A stretch of DNA of 64,000 bases from Aneurinibacillus tyrosinisolvens (GCF_001015055.1 NZ_BBWZ01000014.1:35482-99481); one strand, 5' to 3'. Shown: positions 38,697-49,152, numbered from the stretch's first letter. Translations and numbers: made by a program. Notes: generated by a model not told the origin, from the sequence alone.

Positions 38697-38727
38697 ATCT
38701 CGATTTCATATTATATTAAATCAAGAT
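38697..38727. promoter_or_regulatory. MhqR-like half sites upstream of wrbA
   Basis: ATCTCGATTT (38697-38706) and AAATCAAGAT (38718-38727) face each other across 11 bp. Wider spacing than the other operators; tentative. Confidence 0.4.
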
Positions 38728-38909
38728 TTATGATTAAAAACTTTACCGTTGTGGAATGGAAAAAGGATTTGGAAATGTAAAGATATCTACATTTAAGGGG
38801 GTGGTTTATTCATCCATTTTTGATAGGTATCTAATGAAAATTGCTGGTGGTGAAAAAATTGGGTTTTCTAGACAGGATTTTTAAAAATTCATCCGAAAAG
38901 GAGACACAA

Positions 38910-39524
38910 ATGATGTCAAATGTGAAATTAGCCGTTATTTATTACAGTTCAACAGGTACAAATTACAAGTTAGCTCAATGGGCTGCTGAAGGTGCAAAAC
39001 AGGCAGGAGCCGAAGCTAAAGTGGTAAAAGTTCCAGAATTTGCGCCTCAAGCAGCGATTGATTCAAATCCTGCTTGGAAAGCTCATGTAGAGGAAACAAA
39101 AGCGGTTCCGGAAGTTTCATTAAGTGACTTGGAATGGGCAGATGCCATTATATTTAGCATTCCTACCCGTTTCGGAAATATGCCAGCGCAGATGAAGCAG
39201 TTCCTTGATACAACAGGCGGGCTCTGGTTCAACGGTAAACTCGCGAACAAAGTGGTTAGTGCGATGACTTCTGCTCAAAACCCACATGGCGGACAAGAGC
39301 AAACGATTCTTTCCCTCTATACAACGATGTACCATTGGGGGGCCATTGTTGCAACGCCTGGCTATACAGACCCTGTGCTCTACGCAGCTGGGGGAAATCC
39401 TTACGGAACCAGTGTTACCGTTGGTCAGGATGGAAATATGATCGAGGATGTACGCGAGGCTGTCATCCATCAAGCGAAACGTACGGTAACTGTCGCTGAG
39501 TGGGTAAAAAAAGGCAACCAATAA
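38910..39524 (+). CDS. wrbA: NAD(P)H:quinone oxidoreductase, WrbA type
   Basis: Flavodoxin-like quinone reductase, 204 residues. FMN phosphate loop YYSSTGTNYKLA, IPTRFGNMPAQMKQFLDTTGGLW and the SAQNPHGGQEQTIL segment are WrbA hallmarks. The start at 38910 follows AAAGGAG by 6 nt (the adjacent ATG 38913 is equivalent); upstream in-frame codons are noncoding. Two-electron reduction of quinones fits the MarR/nitroreductase/pirin neighbourhood. Confidence 0.92.
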   Translation: MMSNVKLAVIYYSSTGTNYKLAQWAAEGAKQAGAEAKVVKVPEFAPQAAIDSNPAWKAHVEETKAVPEVSLSDLEWADAIIFSIPTRFGNMPAQMKQFLDTTGGLWFNGKLANKVVSAMTSAQNPHGGQEQTILSLYTTMYHWGAIVATPGYTDPVLYAAGGNPYGTSVTVGQDGNMIEDVREAVIHQAKRTVTVAEWVKKGNQ

Positions 39525-39554
39525 AATGCAAAGAGCTAAGAATAAACCTTAATT

Positions 39555-39613
39555 AAACAGAAGGAGCTGTTCCTGGAGGTCAATGACCTTGTGGATCAGC
39601 TCTTTCTGTTTTT
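39555..39613 (+). terminator. wrbA terminator
   Basis: AAACAGAAGGAGCTG at 39555-39569 pairs with CAGCTCTTTCTGTTT at 39597-39611 with one bulge; extended inner stem and T tail. Confidence 0.8.
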
Positions 39614-39718
39614 AAAATAAATCTTCATCTTCCTTGTGAACATTTTGTTATTTGTATTTTACCTTATCCTCACCAGTCAATATTACAAGCATAGAATGTA
39701 GTAAGGTGGTGATGATAA

Positions 39719-40327
39719 ATGACCTTTACACTTTCAGACTGGATGATCTATACAATGTGGGCCATATTTGGACTCATGATTATTAATCTTCTTATCACCC
39801 TTTTCCAATCATTTTGGAAAGGCTCTTTTGACCCAACTTTTGTATTAAATTATTTGAAGGATGTCCTGTACTACGTCCTGCCATTGCAAATTGTTGTATC
39901 CGTGATTCCAATTGATCCTACGGGGTGGATTCTTGTAATATTTTATTTCATTGGCGGTATTGCTGTAATTCTCAAGTATTTATTGGACATTAAAAGAAAA
40001 TTTCAGCAAATAAATTTGTCGCCTTCCTTGATGGAGGGCCTTTTCATTGACTGTGCAATTTTTACCAGGGGCAATGAGGTGGCTAGTCTTTCACGTTGTC
40101 TGGTACTCGAGATGGACAAGTTTGTTTTTTTGGTGCCTGACACCATTTCTAGGCACTCTTAGAATCCTGCTCAAGGGCGTCAAGGAGTTCAAGGAGATGG
40201 GTGGCGAGGCGATCCGGGGTTTGATGCTTTGTGGGCCCCCTGGCACCGGCAAGTCCTGATCGCGAACGAAGCACAGGTGCCCTTTGCTTACGCCTCAGCC
40301 CCCAGCTTTCAAAACATGTTCTTATGA
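39719..40327 (+). pseudogene. FtsH-like membrane AAA+ ATPase relic
   Basis: The first frame encodes about 100 residues with three hydrophobic segments (MIYTMWAIFGLMIINLLITL, YVLPLQIVVSVIP, ILVIFYFIGGIAVIL). A second frame from about 40040 continues WTSLFFWCLTPFLGTLRILL, then KEMGGEAIRGLMLCGPPGTGKS (Walker A) and stops; a third frame reads LIANEAQVPFAYASAPSFQN before ending. So an N-terminal membrane domain plus the start of a AAA+ domain, with at least two frame changes and no Walker B, SRH or protease domain. The AAA+ part is strikingly GC-rich in an AT-rich setting. Confidence 0.65.
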
Positions 40328-40351
40328 GGTAAAACCGTAATTGTGTATTGA

Positions 40352-40382
40352 ATCTCACTTGAAAAAGTGGGATATTTTTTTA
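40352..40382 (+). terminator. Terminator-like hairpin
   Basis: ATCTCACTT pairs with AAGTGGGAT through G-T wobbles across GAAA, followed by T7. Confidence 0.7.
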
Positions 40383-40509
40383 GGAAAAAATCACTTTAAA
40401 AGGCCGATTGATGCTTTTCGTTATGAATAGCTAATAAAAATCAACAGTGTCTGTGAGTATTCCTATCGTTATGATAGCTATGATAAAATAAATAAAAGGG
40501 GTGAAAAAT

Positions 40510-41055
40510 ATGAATTTAAAATATGAAATTATATCTGATGAAAAAATTGAATACTGTAGAGATTTATGCAATGAACTCATGGCCTTCCAAAAGTCGAAAT
40601 CATACATAAAACCGGAATTGTTTGACAACATGAATTTTGACACTCGGATGATTCCTTCGATAAAAAGTGCAATATGCAATTATACTGTGGTAGTTAAAGA
40701 TAAAGATAAAATAATAGGTTATGTATATTCAAATATCTCTCCCAAAGAAACATATTCAAATGAATTTGCCACTTTTTTTGACCTTTCTTCTGTTAGTAGA
40801 AATAATGTAGGTTGTTTATCCCAATTTTATATTAAAGAAGAGTACAGGCAATATGGGATTGGATCTATACTTTTCAATATGTCAATAGAGTGGTTGAAAC
40901 AATTTGATGATGTCGAAGATTATTTTATCTTTGTCTCAAATGGCAATAATAACGCCTTGGAATTCTATAGACGTAAAGGATTTTCTGTTAGTCATGATAT
41001 ATTGGATGGTTTTATAACTGTTTTACGATCGAGCGCGAGAACGCCTCTTATTTGA
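40510..41055 (+). CDS. GNAT family N-acetyltransferase
   Basis: 181 residues. The acetyl-CoA pyrophosphate loop is QFYIKEEYRQYGIGSILFNMS (motif A), with EFYRRKGF as motif B. AAGGGGTG precedes ATG 40510; GTG 40501 overlaps it. Substrate unknown. The last codons run into an IS-end-like motif (41036-41068), so the native C-terminus may have been altered. Confidence 0.82.
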   Translation: MNLKYEIISDEKIEYCRDLCNELMAFQKSKSYIKPELFDNMNFDTRMIPSIKSAICNYTVVVKDKDKIIGYVYSNISPKETYSNEFATFFDLSSVSRNNVGCLSQFYIKEEYRQYGIGSILFNMSIEWLKQFDDVEDYFIFVSNGNNNALEFYRRKGFSVSHDILDGFITVLRSSARTPLI

Positions 41056-41068
41056 ATGGGGGGATGAA
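41036..41068 (+). other. IS200/IS605-type end-like motif, copy 2
   Basis: GCGAGAACGCC ... GGGGGGATGAATCGCG, shared with 36065-36110. No transposase nearby. Confidence 0.35.
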
Positions 41069-41181
41069 TCGCGCCTGTTTTTTCTTTCCGGATGGTATAT
41101 AATAGAAATATACGTTCGTATCGCTATTCTCCGAAAGGAGGTCTTCAAAAACAAACCGTTATTACTACTGGGAGAGCTATT

Positions 41182-44100
41182 ATGGACCAAAAAAAAATAA
41201 AAGGAAGTATACAACAGTTAAGTACTTTAATTAATGAAATGCCTGATTTTATTTGTATCAAAGATGGAGAAGGACGATGGTTGGAAACGAATCAATTCTC
41301 CCTTCAACTTTTTCAGCTCGAACATGTTTCATACCAAGGGAAAACAGATACTGAATTAATCTCTTATTCACCATTCTTTAGGGAAGCTTTGTTATTTTGT
41401 GAAGAATCGGATAAAAAAGTATGGGAATCTGGAATTGTTTCTCGATGTGAAGAACAAATTCCACAGCTTAATGGGAGAATAAAGTTTTTTGATGTCATTA
41501 AGGTACCTCTTTTTTACCCTGATGGGCAACGGAAGGAACTTATCGTTATTGGGCGGGATATAACTGAACGTAAAATTGCCGAAAAAAATATTAAGTATTT
41601 GGCTTATCACGATGAACTTACAGGACTGCCGAACCGTCGGCATCTTTATGAAGTCTTGACGACTGAACTATTACAATCCGATACGATCGCAGTCTTATTT
41701 ATCGATTTAGACCGGTTTAAGATTATCAATGACTCCTTAGGACATTTAATGGGGGATAGTTTATTGCAAAAGGTTTCGGAACGGTTAGTGGAATGCAATC
41801 AAAAAGGAATGGTTTTTCGTCATTCCGGAGACGAATTTATTCTAGTCATACCAGATACCAAGCGTGAAGAGTCCGAACAAATCGCACAAAAAATTATTGA
41901 ACATTTAGATAAACCCTTTGATTTAGATGGACATGAAATCTATATTTCACCGAGTATCGGCATTTGTTTATCCACTGAGGTGGAGACGAATACATCCGCA
42001 CAAGAGTTGATTAAATTTGCAGATTTGGCTATGTACCAGGCAAAGCAAGAAGGAAAAAACACCTTTCGATTTTATACAGAGACGATTCAATCAAAGGCAT
42101 ATACTACGTTAGAGATGGAAATGAATTTGCATAGAGCGTTAGAACGTGATGAATTGCTTCTTCATTATCAACCCCAAATCGACTTGCAATCAGGGGGGGT
42201 TTCCGGAATGGAGGCTCTCCTTCGCTGGGCTCATCCCGATTTAGGGTTCATCTCCCCAGCTGATTTTATCCCTTTAGCGGAGGAGACAGGACTGATTGTT
42301 TCCATTGGCAAGTGGGTGCTCTATACGGCTTGCAAACAGAATAAGGAGTGGCAAGAAAAGGGTCTCCCACCGTTCGTTGTTTCGGTCAATCTTTCTGCTC
42401 GTCAGTTTTATCAAACAGACTTAGTAGAAATGATAAGTGAGGTATTGAAGGAGACTGAGCTTGATCCTCAATATTTAGAATTAGAAATCACGGAAAGTAT
42501 GACCATGGACGTGGGTCGCTCTATCAAGATTCTAACTGAGTTGAAAAATTTAGGGGTGAAAATCAGCATTGACGACTTTGGAACAGGGTATAGTTCGCTT
42601 GCTTACCTTAAAAAGTTTCCGGTCGATAAATTAAAGATTGATCAATCTTTTGTTCGGGATTGTTTAAAAGACTCTAGTGATGCGACAATTGTCCAAACGA
42701 TTATCGCTATGGCTAAAAATCTAAACCTTCGTGTAGTTGCAGAAGGGGTGGAAACAAAGGAACATTTATCTTTTCTTCAGTACCATCTCTGCCATGAAGC
42801 ACAGGGGTATTTCATCTCCAAACCTTTACCGCTTAATGAACTAGAAGAGAAGTTTCTCGATATGGAAAAAACACTTGAAAAGCACGGGATCCCCCAAACG
42901 ATAAATGAACAGATGTGGATAGAAGAGGCTTTACGGATGGCTCGGCAAGATCTTCAGGATACCATACGTCTACAACAGGGCATGACCTTTAAGTTAAAGG
43001 AACAGAACGGCAAGCTCATTCATACTCTTGCAGATGGGGAATTACTTCGTCGCATGGGATTTTCTCCTGAACAAATAATCGGTAAAGATTTATTTGGTTT
43101 TCTTCCAATTGAAGAGGCGGAAAGAAAATTAGCCTACTATAAAAGAGCATGGGTAGGAGAAAGCGTAAATTATGAAGGAGAAGTAAATGGAATCTATTAC
43201 CTAGCAGCTTTAAATCCTATCATTCGTGGCGGGCGTGTAGTAGAAATCATTGCCTCTTGTGTAGATATTACGGAACGAAAACAAATGGAGGAAGCGGTAC
43301 AGGAAAGCGAACGTCAATTACGCGCGTTAATCAATGCTGTGCCTGATTGTGTTTTTTTAAAAGATGGAGAGGGTCGATGGCTAGAAGTAAATGCTCCCGC
43401 TCTTCGACTTTTTCAATTAGAGAACATTTCGTATAAAGGTAAACGGGAATCCGAGCTAGTTAATTACAGTAGAAGTGGAAAAGATACATTGCTTCAATGT
43501 AAGAAAACGGATGAGCAGGCATGGGAAGCAAGAGAAACCATTCGGGTAGAAGAAGTCTTTCCTCAACCGGATGGAACATCAATAATATTTGATACCATTA
43601 AGGTGCCTGTTTTTGATCAAGATGCTAAGCGTAAGGGACTTGTTGTCATTGGTCGAGATATTACCGAACGGAAGCGAGTAGAAAAAGCTCTAATGGAAGC
43701 AGAAGCCAAGTACCGAAGTCTGGTTGAAGAAGCATTGGTCGGCGTATATATTCTTCAGGATGGTTGCCTTTTATATGTAAACCCGCGTTGTGCTGAAATA
43801 TTCGGCTATCTAGAGGAAGAAATGCTTGGGATAAGTGTGTTAGATATCATTGTACCGGGAGATCGACCTCTTCTAGCTAAAAATATAGAAGAGAGAGAAA
43901 GTGGGCGGGTTAAAAGTAACCATTACCAGTTCCAAGCCATAAAAAAAGATGGAAGTGTCATTGACTGTGAAGTACATGGAACAAGGACAATCTATAATGG
44001 AAAGCCTGCGATTATTGGCTCACTGCTTGATATTACAGAACGGAAAAAGAGCGAAGAACTCTTAAGAAAGACAGATAAACTTGCGGTTATTGGAGAACTT

Positions 44101-44724
44101 GCAGCTGGTGTTGCCCACGAAATTCGCAACCCATTGACAGCATTAAAGGGATTTACTCAATTATTGAAATCCCAGAACAAGGAGAACAGTAGTTATTATG
44201 AGATTATGCTGTCAGAATTGGAACGCATAAATTCCATCGTTAGTGAGTTCTTATTGCTCGCAAAGCCGCAGGTAGTGGATTTCAAAAAGAAAAGTGTAAT
44301 TTCGATATTACAGGATATTACTGCATTATTACAAAGCGAAGCTAATAAGCACAATGTCCAACTTGTAACCGAGTTTACAACCCAAATTCCTTTGATAAAT
44401 TGCGAAGAAAATCAATTAAAGCAGGTCTTTATCAATGTTCTTAAAAACGCCATCGAAGCTACACCTGGCGGAGGAAGTGTAGCAGTGAAAGTTAAGTTTA
44501 GGGAAGAAGATAACAAGGTTATCATCCATATTATTGATGAGGGCTGCGGAATTCCTGAGAAACGGTTAACAAGGCTGGGGGAGCCGTTCTATACGACAAA
44601 GGAAAAAGGTACAGGATTAGGATTAACCATTAGTTATAAAATCATCGAAAATCACGGAGGAACGATAGGTATAAAAAGCCAAGTTGATGAAGGTACAGAA
44701 GTGCATATCGTTTTACCAGCCTAA
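41182..44724 (+). CDS. PAS-GGDEF-EAL-PAS3-histidine kinase fusion protein
   Basis: 1180 residues, no obvious membrane segment, so probably cytosolic. Order: PAS (about 13-127, ends GRDITERK); GGDEF domain (about 135-295) whose motif is SGDEF (215-219), a tolerated variant; EAL domain (about 310-550) with an intact EAL at 344-346, LEITES and DDFGTGYSS; a divergent PAS (about 580-700); a second copy of the first PAS (about 715-830, LKDGEGRWLE repeated); another PAS (about 840-950); HisKA with His979 in VAHEIRNPLTALKG; HATPase_c to the end (DEGCGIPEKR, GTGLGL). It should couple c-di-GMP turnover to phosphotransfer of sporulation-kinase type. Start ATG 41182 follows GGGAGAG. No response regulator is adjacent. 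Confidence 0.9.
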   Translation: MDQKKIKGSIQQLSTLINEMPDFICIKDGEGRWLETNQFSLQLFQLEHVSYQGKTDTELISYSPFFREALLFCEESDKKVWESGIVSRCEEQIPQLNGRIKFFDVIKVPLFYPDGQRKELIVIGRDITERKIAEKNIKYLAYHDELTGLPNRRHLYEVLTTELLQSDTIAVLFIDLDRFKIINDSLGHLMGDSLLQKVSERLVECNQKGMVFRHSGDEFILVIPDTKREESEQIAQKIIEHLDKPFDLDGHEIYISPSIGICLSTEVETNTSAQELIKFADLAMYQAKQEGKNTFRFYTETIQSKAYTTLEMEMNLHRALERDELLLHYQPQIDLQSGGVSGMEALLRWAHPDLGFISPADFIPLAEETGLIVSIGKWVLYTACKQNKEWQEKGLPPFVVSVNLSARQFYQTDLVEMISEVLKETELDPQYLELEITESMTMDVGRSIKILTELKNLGVKISIDDFGTGYSSLAYLKKFPVDKLKIDQSFVRDCLKDSSDATIVQTIIAMAKNLNLRVVAEGVETKEHLSFLQYHLCHEAQGYFISKPLPLNELEEKFLDMEKTLEKHGIPQTINEQMWIEEALRMARQDLQDTIRLQQGMTFKLKEQNGKLIHTLADGELLRRMGFSPEQIIGKDLFGFLPIEEAERKLAYYKRAWVGESVNYEGEVNGIYYLAALNPIIRGGRVVEIIASCVDITERKQMEEAVQESERQLRALINAVPDCVFLKDGEGRWLEVNAPALRLFQLENISYKGKRESELVNYSRSGKDTLLQCKKTDEQAWEARETIRVEEVFPQPDGTSIIFDTIKVPVFDQDAKRKGLVVIGRDITERKRVEKALMEAEAKYRSLVEEALVGVYILQDGCLLYVNPRCAEIFGYLEEEMLGISVLDIIVPGDRPLLAKNIEERESGRVKSNHYQFQAIKKDGSVIDCEVHGTRTIYNGKPAIIGSLLDITERKKSEELLRKTDKLAVIGELAAGVAHEIRNPLTALKGFTQLLKSQNKENSSYYEIMLSELERINSIVSEFLLLAKPQVVDFKKKSVISILQDITALLQSEANKHNVQLVTEFTTQIPLINCEENQLKQVFINVLKNAIEATPGGGSVAVKVKFREEDNKVIIHIIDEGCGIPEKRLTRLGEPFYTTKEKGTGLGLTISYKIIENHGGTIGIKSQVDEGTEVHIVLPA

Positions 44725-44859
44725 TGAAACGAAGCATACTCTTTTGGTTAATTGTTTAGAACGACTGGTACATTTCAAATGAAAATGAGGTCCTAACCAA
44801 AAAAGTGAAAGTTCTGCCATATCTAAATGGCAAGGGCTTTTTGTTTGTTTACAATATAC

Positions 44860-44897
44860 CTTAACTTTTTCGTGTCCAAGATATTGACTCAAATCCA
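44860..44897 (-). mobile_element. Solo terminal repeat of the IS3-family element
   Basis: 38 bp that match, with one mismatch, the right end of the IS at 61900-62778 (CTTAACTTTTTCGTGTCCA ... AAATCCA). No transposase is attached, so this is a relic of an excised or decayed copy. Confidence 0.75.
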
Positions 44898-44898
44898 G

Positions 44899-44933
44899 CA
44901 AGTTGTTGTCCCTGAAATCGGGACAACAACTTG
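44899..44933. repeat. Perfect 14-bp inverted repeat
   Basis: CAAGTTGTTGTCCC (44899-44912) and its exact complement (44920-44933) flank a 7-nt loop, directly next to the IS end relic. No T tail on the plus strand. Could be a terminator for either flank or part of a second mobile element. The remaining bases of 44725-45233 hold no gene. Confidence 0.6.
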
Positions 44934-45129
44934 CATTCCTTCCGAAAACGGGAAAGATAACTTGCTATTCAAGATGGAGTAAGATCAAATATTGGAACAA
45001 ATGGGTGATTGTTTAGGTTCAGAACAATCATCATGTAATATTTTTATTGGGATAATAATCAAGATTTTAGTTTCAATTGAATAGTTGAATTAATATAAGC
45101 AAAGTGCAAAAAAAAACAGCCGGTTTTAA

Positions 45130-45198
45130 TTATAGATTTTTCTCTAACAAAATCCTCACTTGTTCTGCCATGACATGAGGCGGATAAGGCATTCCATT
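45130..45198 (-). pseudogene. C-terminal remnant of a TetR regulator
   Basis: The minus strand reads NGMPYPPHVMAEQVRILLEK followed by NL and a stop, nearly the same as the end of the TetR protein at 47626-48171 (NGMPYPPHIMAEQTGILLDR). Only about 22 codons remain, just downstream of the araC gene. Confidence 0.75.
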
Positions 45199-45233
45199 CG
45201 ACTAGCGTTTCCGACAAGTGTAATGTAGGGGAT

Positions 45234-46136
45234 TCATACGTTTATCGCTCTCAGGCGCTTTATATCTTGTATAGGTGGAAGACCAAACATGCGGGAATAT
45301 TCACGGCTGAATTGCGATGGACTTTCATATCCTACCTGAAATGCGACATCAGCGGCATCTGTTAACTCAGATAATAACAAGCGCCGGGCTTCTTGGAGTC
45401 TCAGTTGTTTTTGGAACTGAATCGGGCTCATTGCGGTTACCTCTTTAAAGTGCCTATGAAGCGAAGAAACACTCATATTCGCTATTTCCGCAAGCTCCTC
45501 AATCCGAAAAGACCTACCATAGTTATTCTTGATATATTCGATAACGTCTCTGATTTGATAGGTTGAGCTTCCTTCTATTGCAATTTGTTCCAACACAACC
45601 CCGTACTGACCTTGCAGAACCCTATAGAGAATTTCCTTCGTGAAGAGAGGAGTAAGTACAGGGATATCCTTCGGATTGTCTAGTAGACGAGCTAATCTGA
45701 CTACCGTATCTAAGATAGATAACTCCATTCGGCTGACAAACATCGCTCGCTTAGGATTTTCTTTCGGGCTAACTTGAATTTCAGAATCACGTAAAACCTC
45801 TAAAATTTGACTTGGCGTAAATTCAAGTTTTAAAGCCAAATACGGAAAATCGGAAGAAACTTCCGTGACTTGGGCAGTAACCGGCAAGTCAACGGATGCA
45901 ACAAGGTAATCCGCAGGACTGTACTTGAAGCGCTCCTGTGCGAGCCATACCTCCTTCGCACCTTGAACCATAATGCATAAGGAAGGCTTGTAAACTCCGT
46001 GACTTGGTCCGGTCACATGAGATTGACGAATGAAATATAAAGACGGAATGGCAGTCGCGTGAACACCATTCCGACCCGAATAACGTTCAATCAGTTTGGC
46101 AAGCTCACCCTGCTGTTTATATATTTCTTCAGACAT
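45234..46136 (-). CDS. AraC family transcriptional regulator
   Basis: 300 residues. N-terminal AraC_N sensor domain (SLYFIRQSHVTGPSHGVYKP ... VQGAKEVW) and C-terminal double helix-turn-helix (about 200-295, IEELAEIANMSVSSLHRHFK and VAFQVGYESPSQFSREYSRM). Homologues sit next to aldo/keto reductase and alcohol dehydrogenase genes and answer to aldehydes. Divergent here from an aldo/keto reductase fragment and gene, which it probably controls. AGGAGGG before the ATG. Confidence 0.9.
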   Translation of the reverse strand: MSEEIYKQQGELAKLIERYSGRNGVHATAIPSLYFIRQSHVTGPSHGVYKPSLCIMVQGAKEVWLAQERFKYSPADYLVASVDLPVTAQVTEVSSDFPYLALKLEFTPSQILEVLRDSEIQVSPKENPKRAMFVSRMELSILDTVVRLARLLDNPKDIPVLTPLFTKEILYRVLQGQYGVVLEQIAIEGSSTYQIRDVIEYIKNNYGRSFRIEELAEIANMSVSSLHRHFKEVTAMSPIQFQKQLRLQEARRLLLSELTDAADVAFQVGYESPSQFSREYSRMFGLPPIQDIKRLRAINV

Positions 46137-46338
46137 AAAACCCTCCTTGTTCTTTCATTCTTGATAGTTACATTATAAGTCCATATTCGTCTGTTGAGTA
46201 AGTCATTGTAAGAGGATTAGGCAATCATTTGGGAGGAATGGGATAACGGTCGCTTTTTCATTTGTTGCATAATAAGAATGTTAAAGTTTGGTCCATAGAT
46301 GTAGTATGGCTGCTATCGGTGGCGGATAAATAATGTAA

Positions 46339-47388
<1,050 letters not shown>

Positions 47389-47415
47389 TACTTCTTCTTA
47401 TACAACACAATGCAG

Positions 47416-47447
47416 GGCTTTACTTCTTAGGGGTAAAGCCTTTTCTT
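47416..47447 (+). terminator. Aldo/keto reductase terminator
   Basis: GGCTTTAC (47416-47423) with GTAAAGCC (47433-47440), then TTTTCTT. Confidence 0.85.
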
Positions 47448-47625
47448 ATTCAACTAAAGGGAATAATAAGTGAAATACGACCGGGGGATTTCGCCAGCCG
47501 TTTTTATTTGCTCAATTAACAGGCAAGATAGCTTCATAAAATGACGATAATCTGCACAAAAACAAGGAGCGCTTTGTCTAAGGTCTCTGCTCCTTGTTTT
47601 ATTAAGCTACTTTTAAAAATATCGA

Positions 47626-48171
47626 TTATAAATTTCTGTCTAACAATATTCCCGTTTGTTCTGCCATGATATGAGGTGGATAAGGCATTCCATTCTTGAA
47701 CCACCATTCCGTTGATCCTACGATAGCTGCTCCAAAAAATTGAAGAATAACATCTTCACTTAATCCGTGATTTTTTCCTTCGGTTATCTCCACTTCACCC
47801 TTTAACTCTTCGATGACAAATTCAAGGAATCGACTACGAAAGTAAGGGGCACCCTTACTCGCTAACATTGTTGAAAAGAATAAATAATGACTCTCAAAGT
47901 ATTCGAACCACAACAGATTTCCAGTTTTAAAATCCACGTCTCGTGCCGATTCGCACAATTCCCGTAGCTTGTTAATATGTTCTTCTATGAGCTTATCCAG
48001 TAAATCAAATTTATCCACGTAATGAAGATAGATGGTTCTTCTTCCAACATTTGCCCTATCGGAAATATCTTGTATTGTAATTTGATCGAATTTTTTTTCA
48101 GACATTAATTCAACAAAAGCTTTTTTTATCGCTTCTTGAGATTTGATTATTCTTCTATCCACCTTAGACAT
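47626..48171 (-). CDS. TetR family regulator
   Basis: 181 residues. N-terminal helix-turn-helix ITIQDISDRANVGRRTIYLHYVDKFDLLD; C-terminal ligand domain of the TetR_C_7/C_33 sort. ATG 48171 chosen (MSKVDRR); GTG 48186 with GGAAG upstream is possible. Divergent from the CMD-SDR genes and likely their repressor. Its tail is duplicated at 45130-45198. Confidence 0.88.
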   Translation of the reverse strand: MSKVDRRIIKSQEAIKKAFVELMSEKKFDQITIQDISDRANVGRRTIYLHYVDKFDLLDKLIEEHINKLRELCESARDVDFKTGNLLWFEYFESHYLFFSTMLASKGAPYFRSRFLEFVIEELKGEVEITEGKNHGLSEDVILQFFGAAIVGSTEWWFKNGMPYPPHIMAEQTGILLDRNL

Positions 48172-48396
48172 TCTAAAAGTCACCAAACTTCCTTAAAAAT
48201 AATTACACAATTTTAATCAATTTGTGCACTAATACATGAATCCTCGTCTTTTGATCATTGCGGACATCCTGTTTCTGTTTATAATTATACATAAATGCGC
48301 AATAATACATCAATATGCATTTTGTCTGAAGATATCTGATTTAACCGCCTTCGGCATAATAGAAGAGGAAATTAATTTCAAGCAGGAGGTTTATTT
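48172..48396. promoter_or_regulatory. Divergent TetR/CMD control region
   Basis: Contains CACAATT-N7-ATTTGTG (near 48205-48226) and a direct repeat, GCACTAATACATGAA (48226-48240) and GCGCAATAATACATCAA (48297-48313), either of which could be a TetR operator. No convincing -35/-10 pair was fixed. Confidence 0.35.
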
Positions 48397-49152
48397 ATGG
48401 ATCGTGTTGAGAAGAGCAAGGAAAAGTACAAACAGCTATTTGGCAATGGAATCTCCCCTGCATACGCTACCGATCCTGATTTTCAGGACATCCTGAGTCA
48501 CTTCATTTTTGGGGAAGTTTTCTATCAAGGCAACCTTGATGATAAGCAGCGTGAGCTTATCACCCTGGTAGTGCTTGCCACCAACCAGACATTGCCCCAG
48601 CTCAAGGCACATGTTCACGCCGCACTGAACATTGGGCTGACGCCGGTAGAAATCAAAGAGGCAGTTTACCAGTGTGCTCCGTACATTGGATTCCCTAAAA
48701 CACTGAATGCCATCGCAGAGGTAAATGAGGTTTTCAAATCCAAGAATATTACGTTACCGATCGAAAGCGAAAAGCAAGTTGAAGAAGATAATCGTTTTGA
48801 AAAGGGACTTGCAGTGCAGGTAGAGATTTTTGGGGATGTCATTGCAAAAATGCAGGAGGGTGCTCCGCCAAATCAAAAACATATACAGCAATATCTTTCC
48901 TCTTTTTGCTTCGGAGACTTCTACACCCGTGGCGGACTCGACTTAAAAACACGAGAATTGCTGACACTCTGTATCATCAGTGCGTTGGGCGGTGCTGAAG
49001 GGCAAGTGAATGCACATGTCCAGGGAAACTTAAATGTGGGCAATGAGAAGGAAACGATGATCACCGCTCTGACACATTCTATTCCTTATATGGGATTTCC
49101 AAGAACACTAAACGCATTAAGTTGTGTAAATCAAGTTATTCCTGAAAATTAA
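48397..49152 (+). CDS. Carboxymuconolactone decarboxylase (CMD) family protein, two domains
   Basis: 251 residues with two CMD/AhpD-like domains: RELITLVVLATNQTLPQLKAHVHAAL and RELLTLCIISALGGAEGQVNAHVQ. The His of the AhpD-like core is present, but the C-x2-C pair of AhpD is absent, so a peroxidase-type thiol mechanism is unlikely. AGCAGGAGG upstream. Such proteins often lie with SDR and aldo/keto reductase genes in TetR- or AraC-controlled stress operons. Confidence 0.88.
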   Translation: MDRVEKSKEKYKQLFGNGISPAYATDPDFQDILSHFIFGEVFYQGNLDDKQRELITLVVLATNQTLPQLKAHVHAALNIGLTPVEIKEAVYQCAPYIGFPKTLNAIAEVNEVFKSKNITLPIESEKQVEEDNRFEKGLAVQVEIFGDVIAKMQEGAPPNQKHIQQYLSSFCFGDFYTRGGLDLKTRELLTLCIISALGGAEGQVNAHVQGNLNVGNEKETMITALTHSIPYMGFPRTLNALSCVNQVIPEN

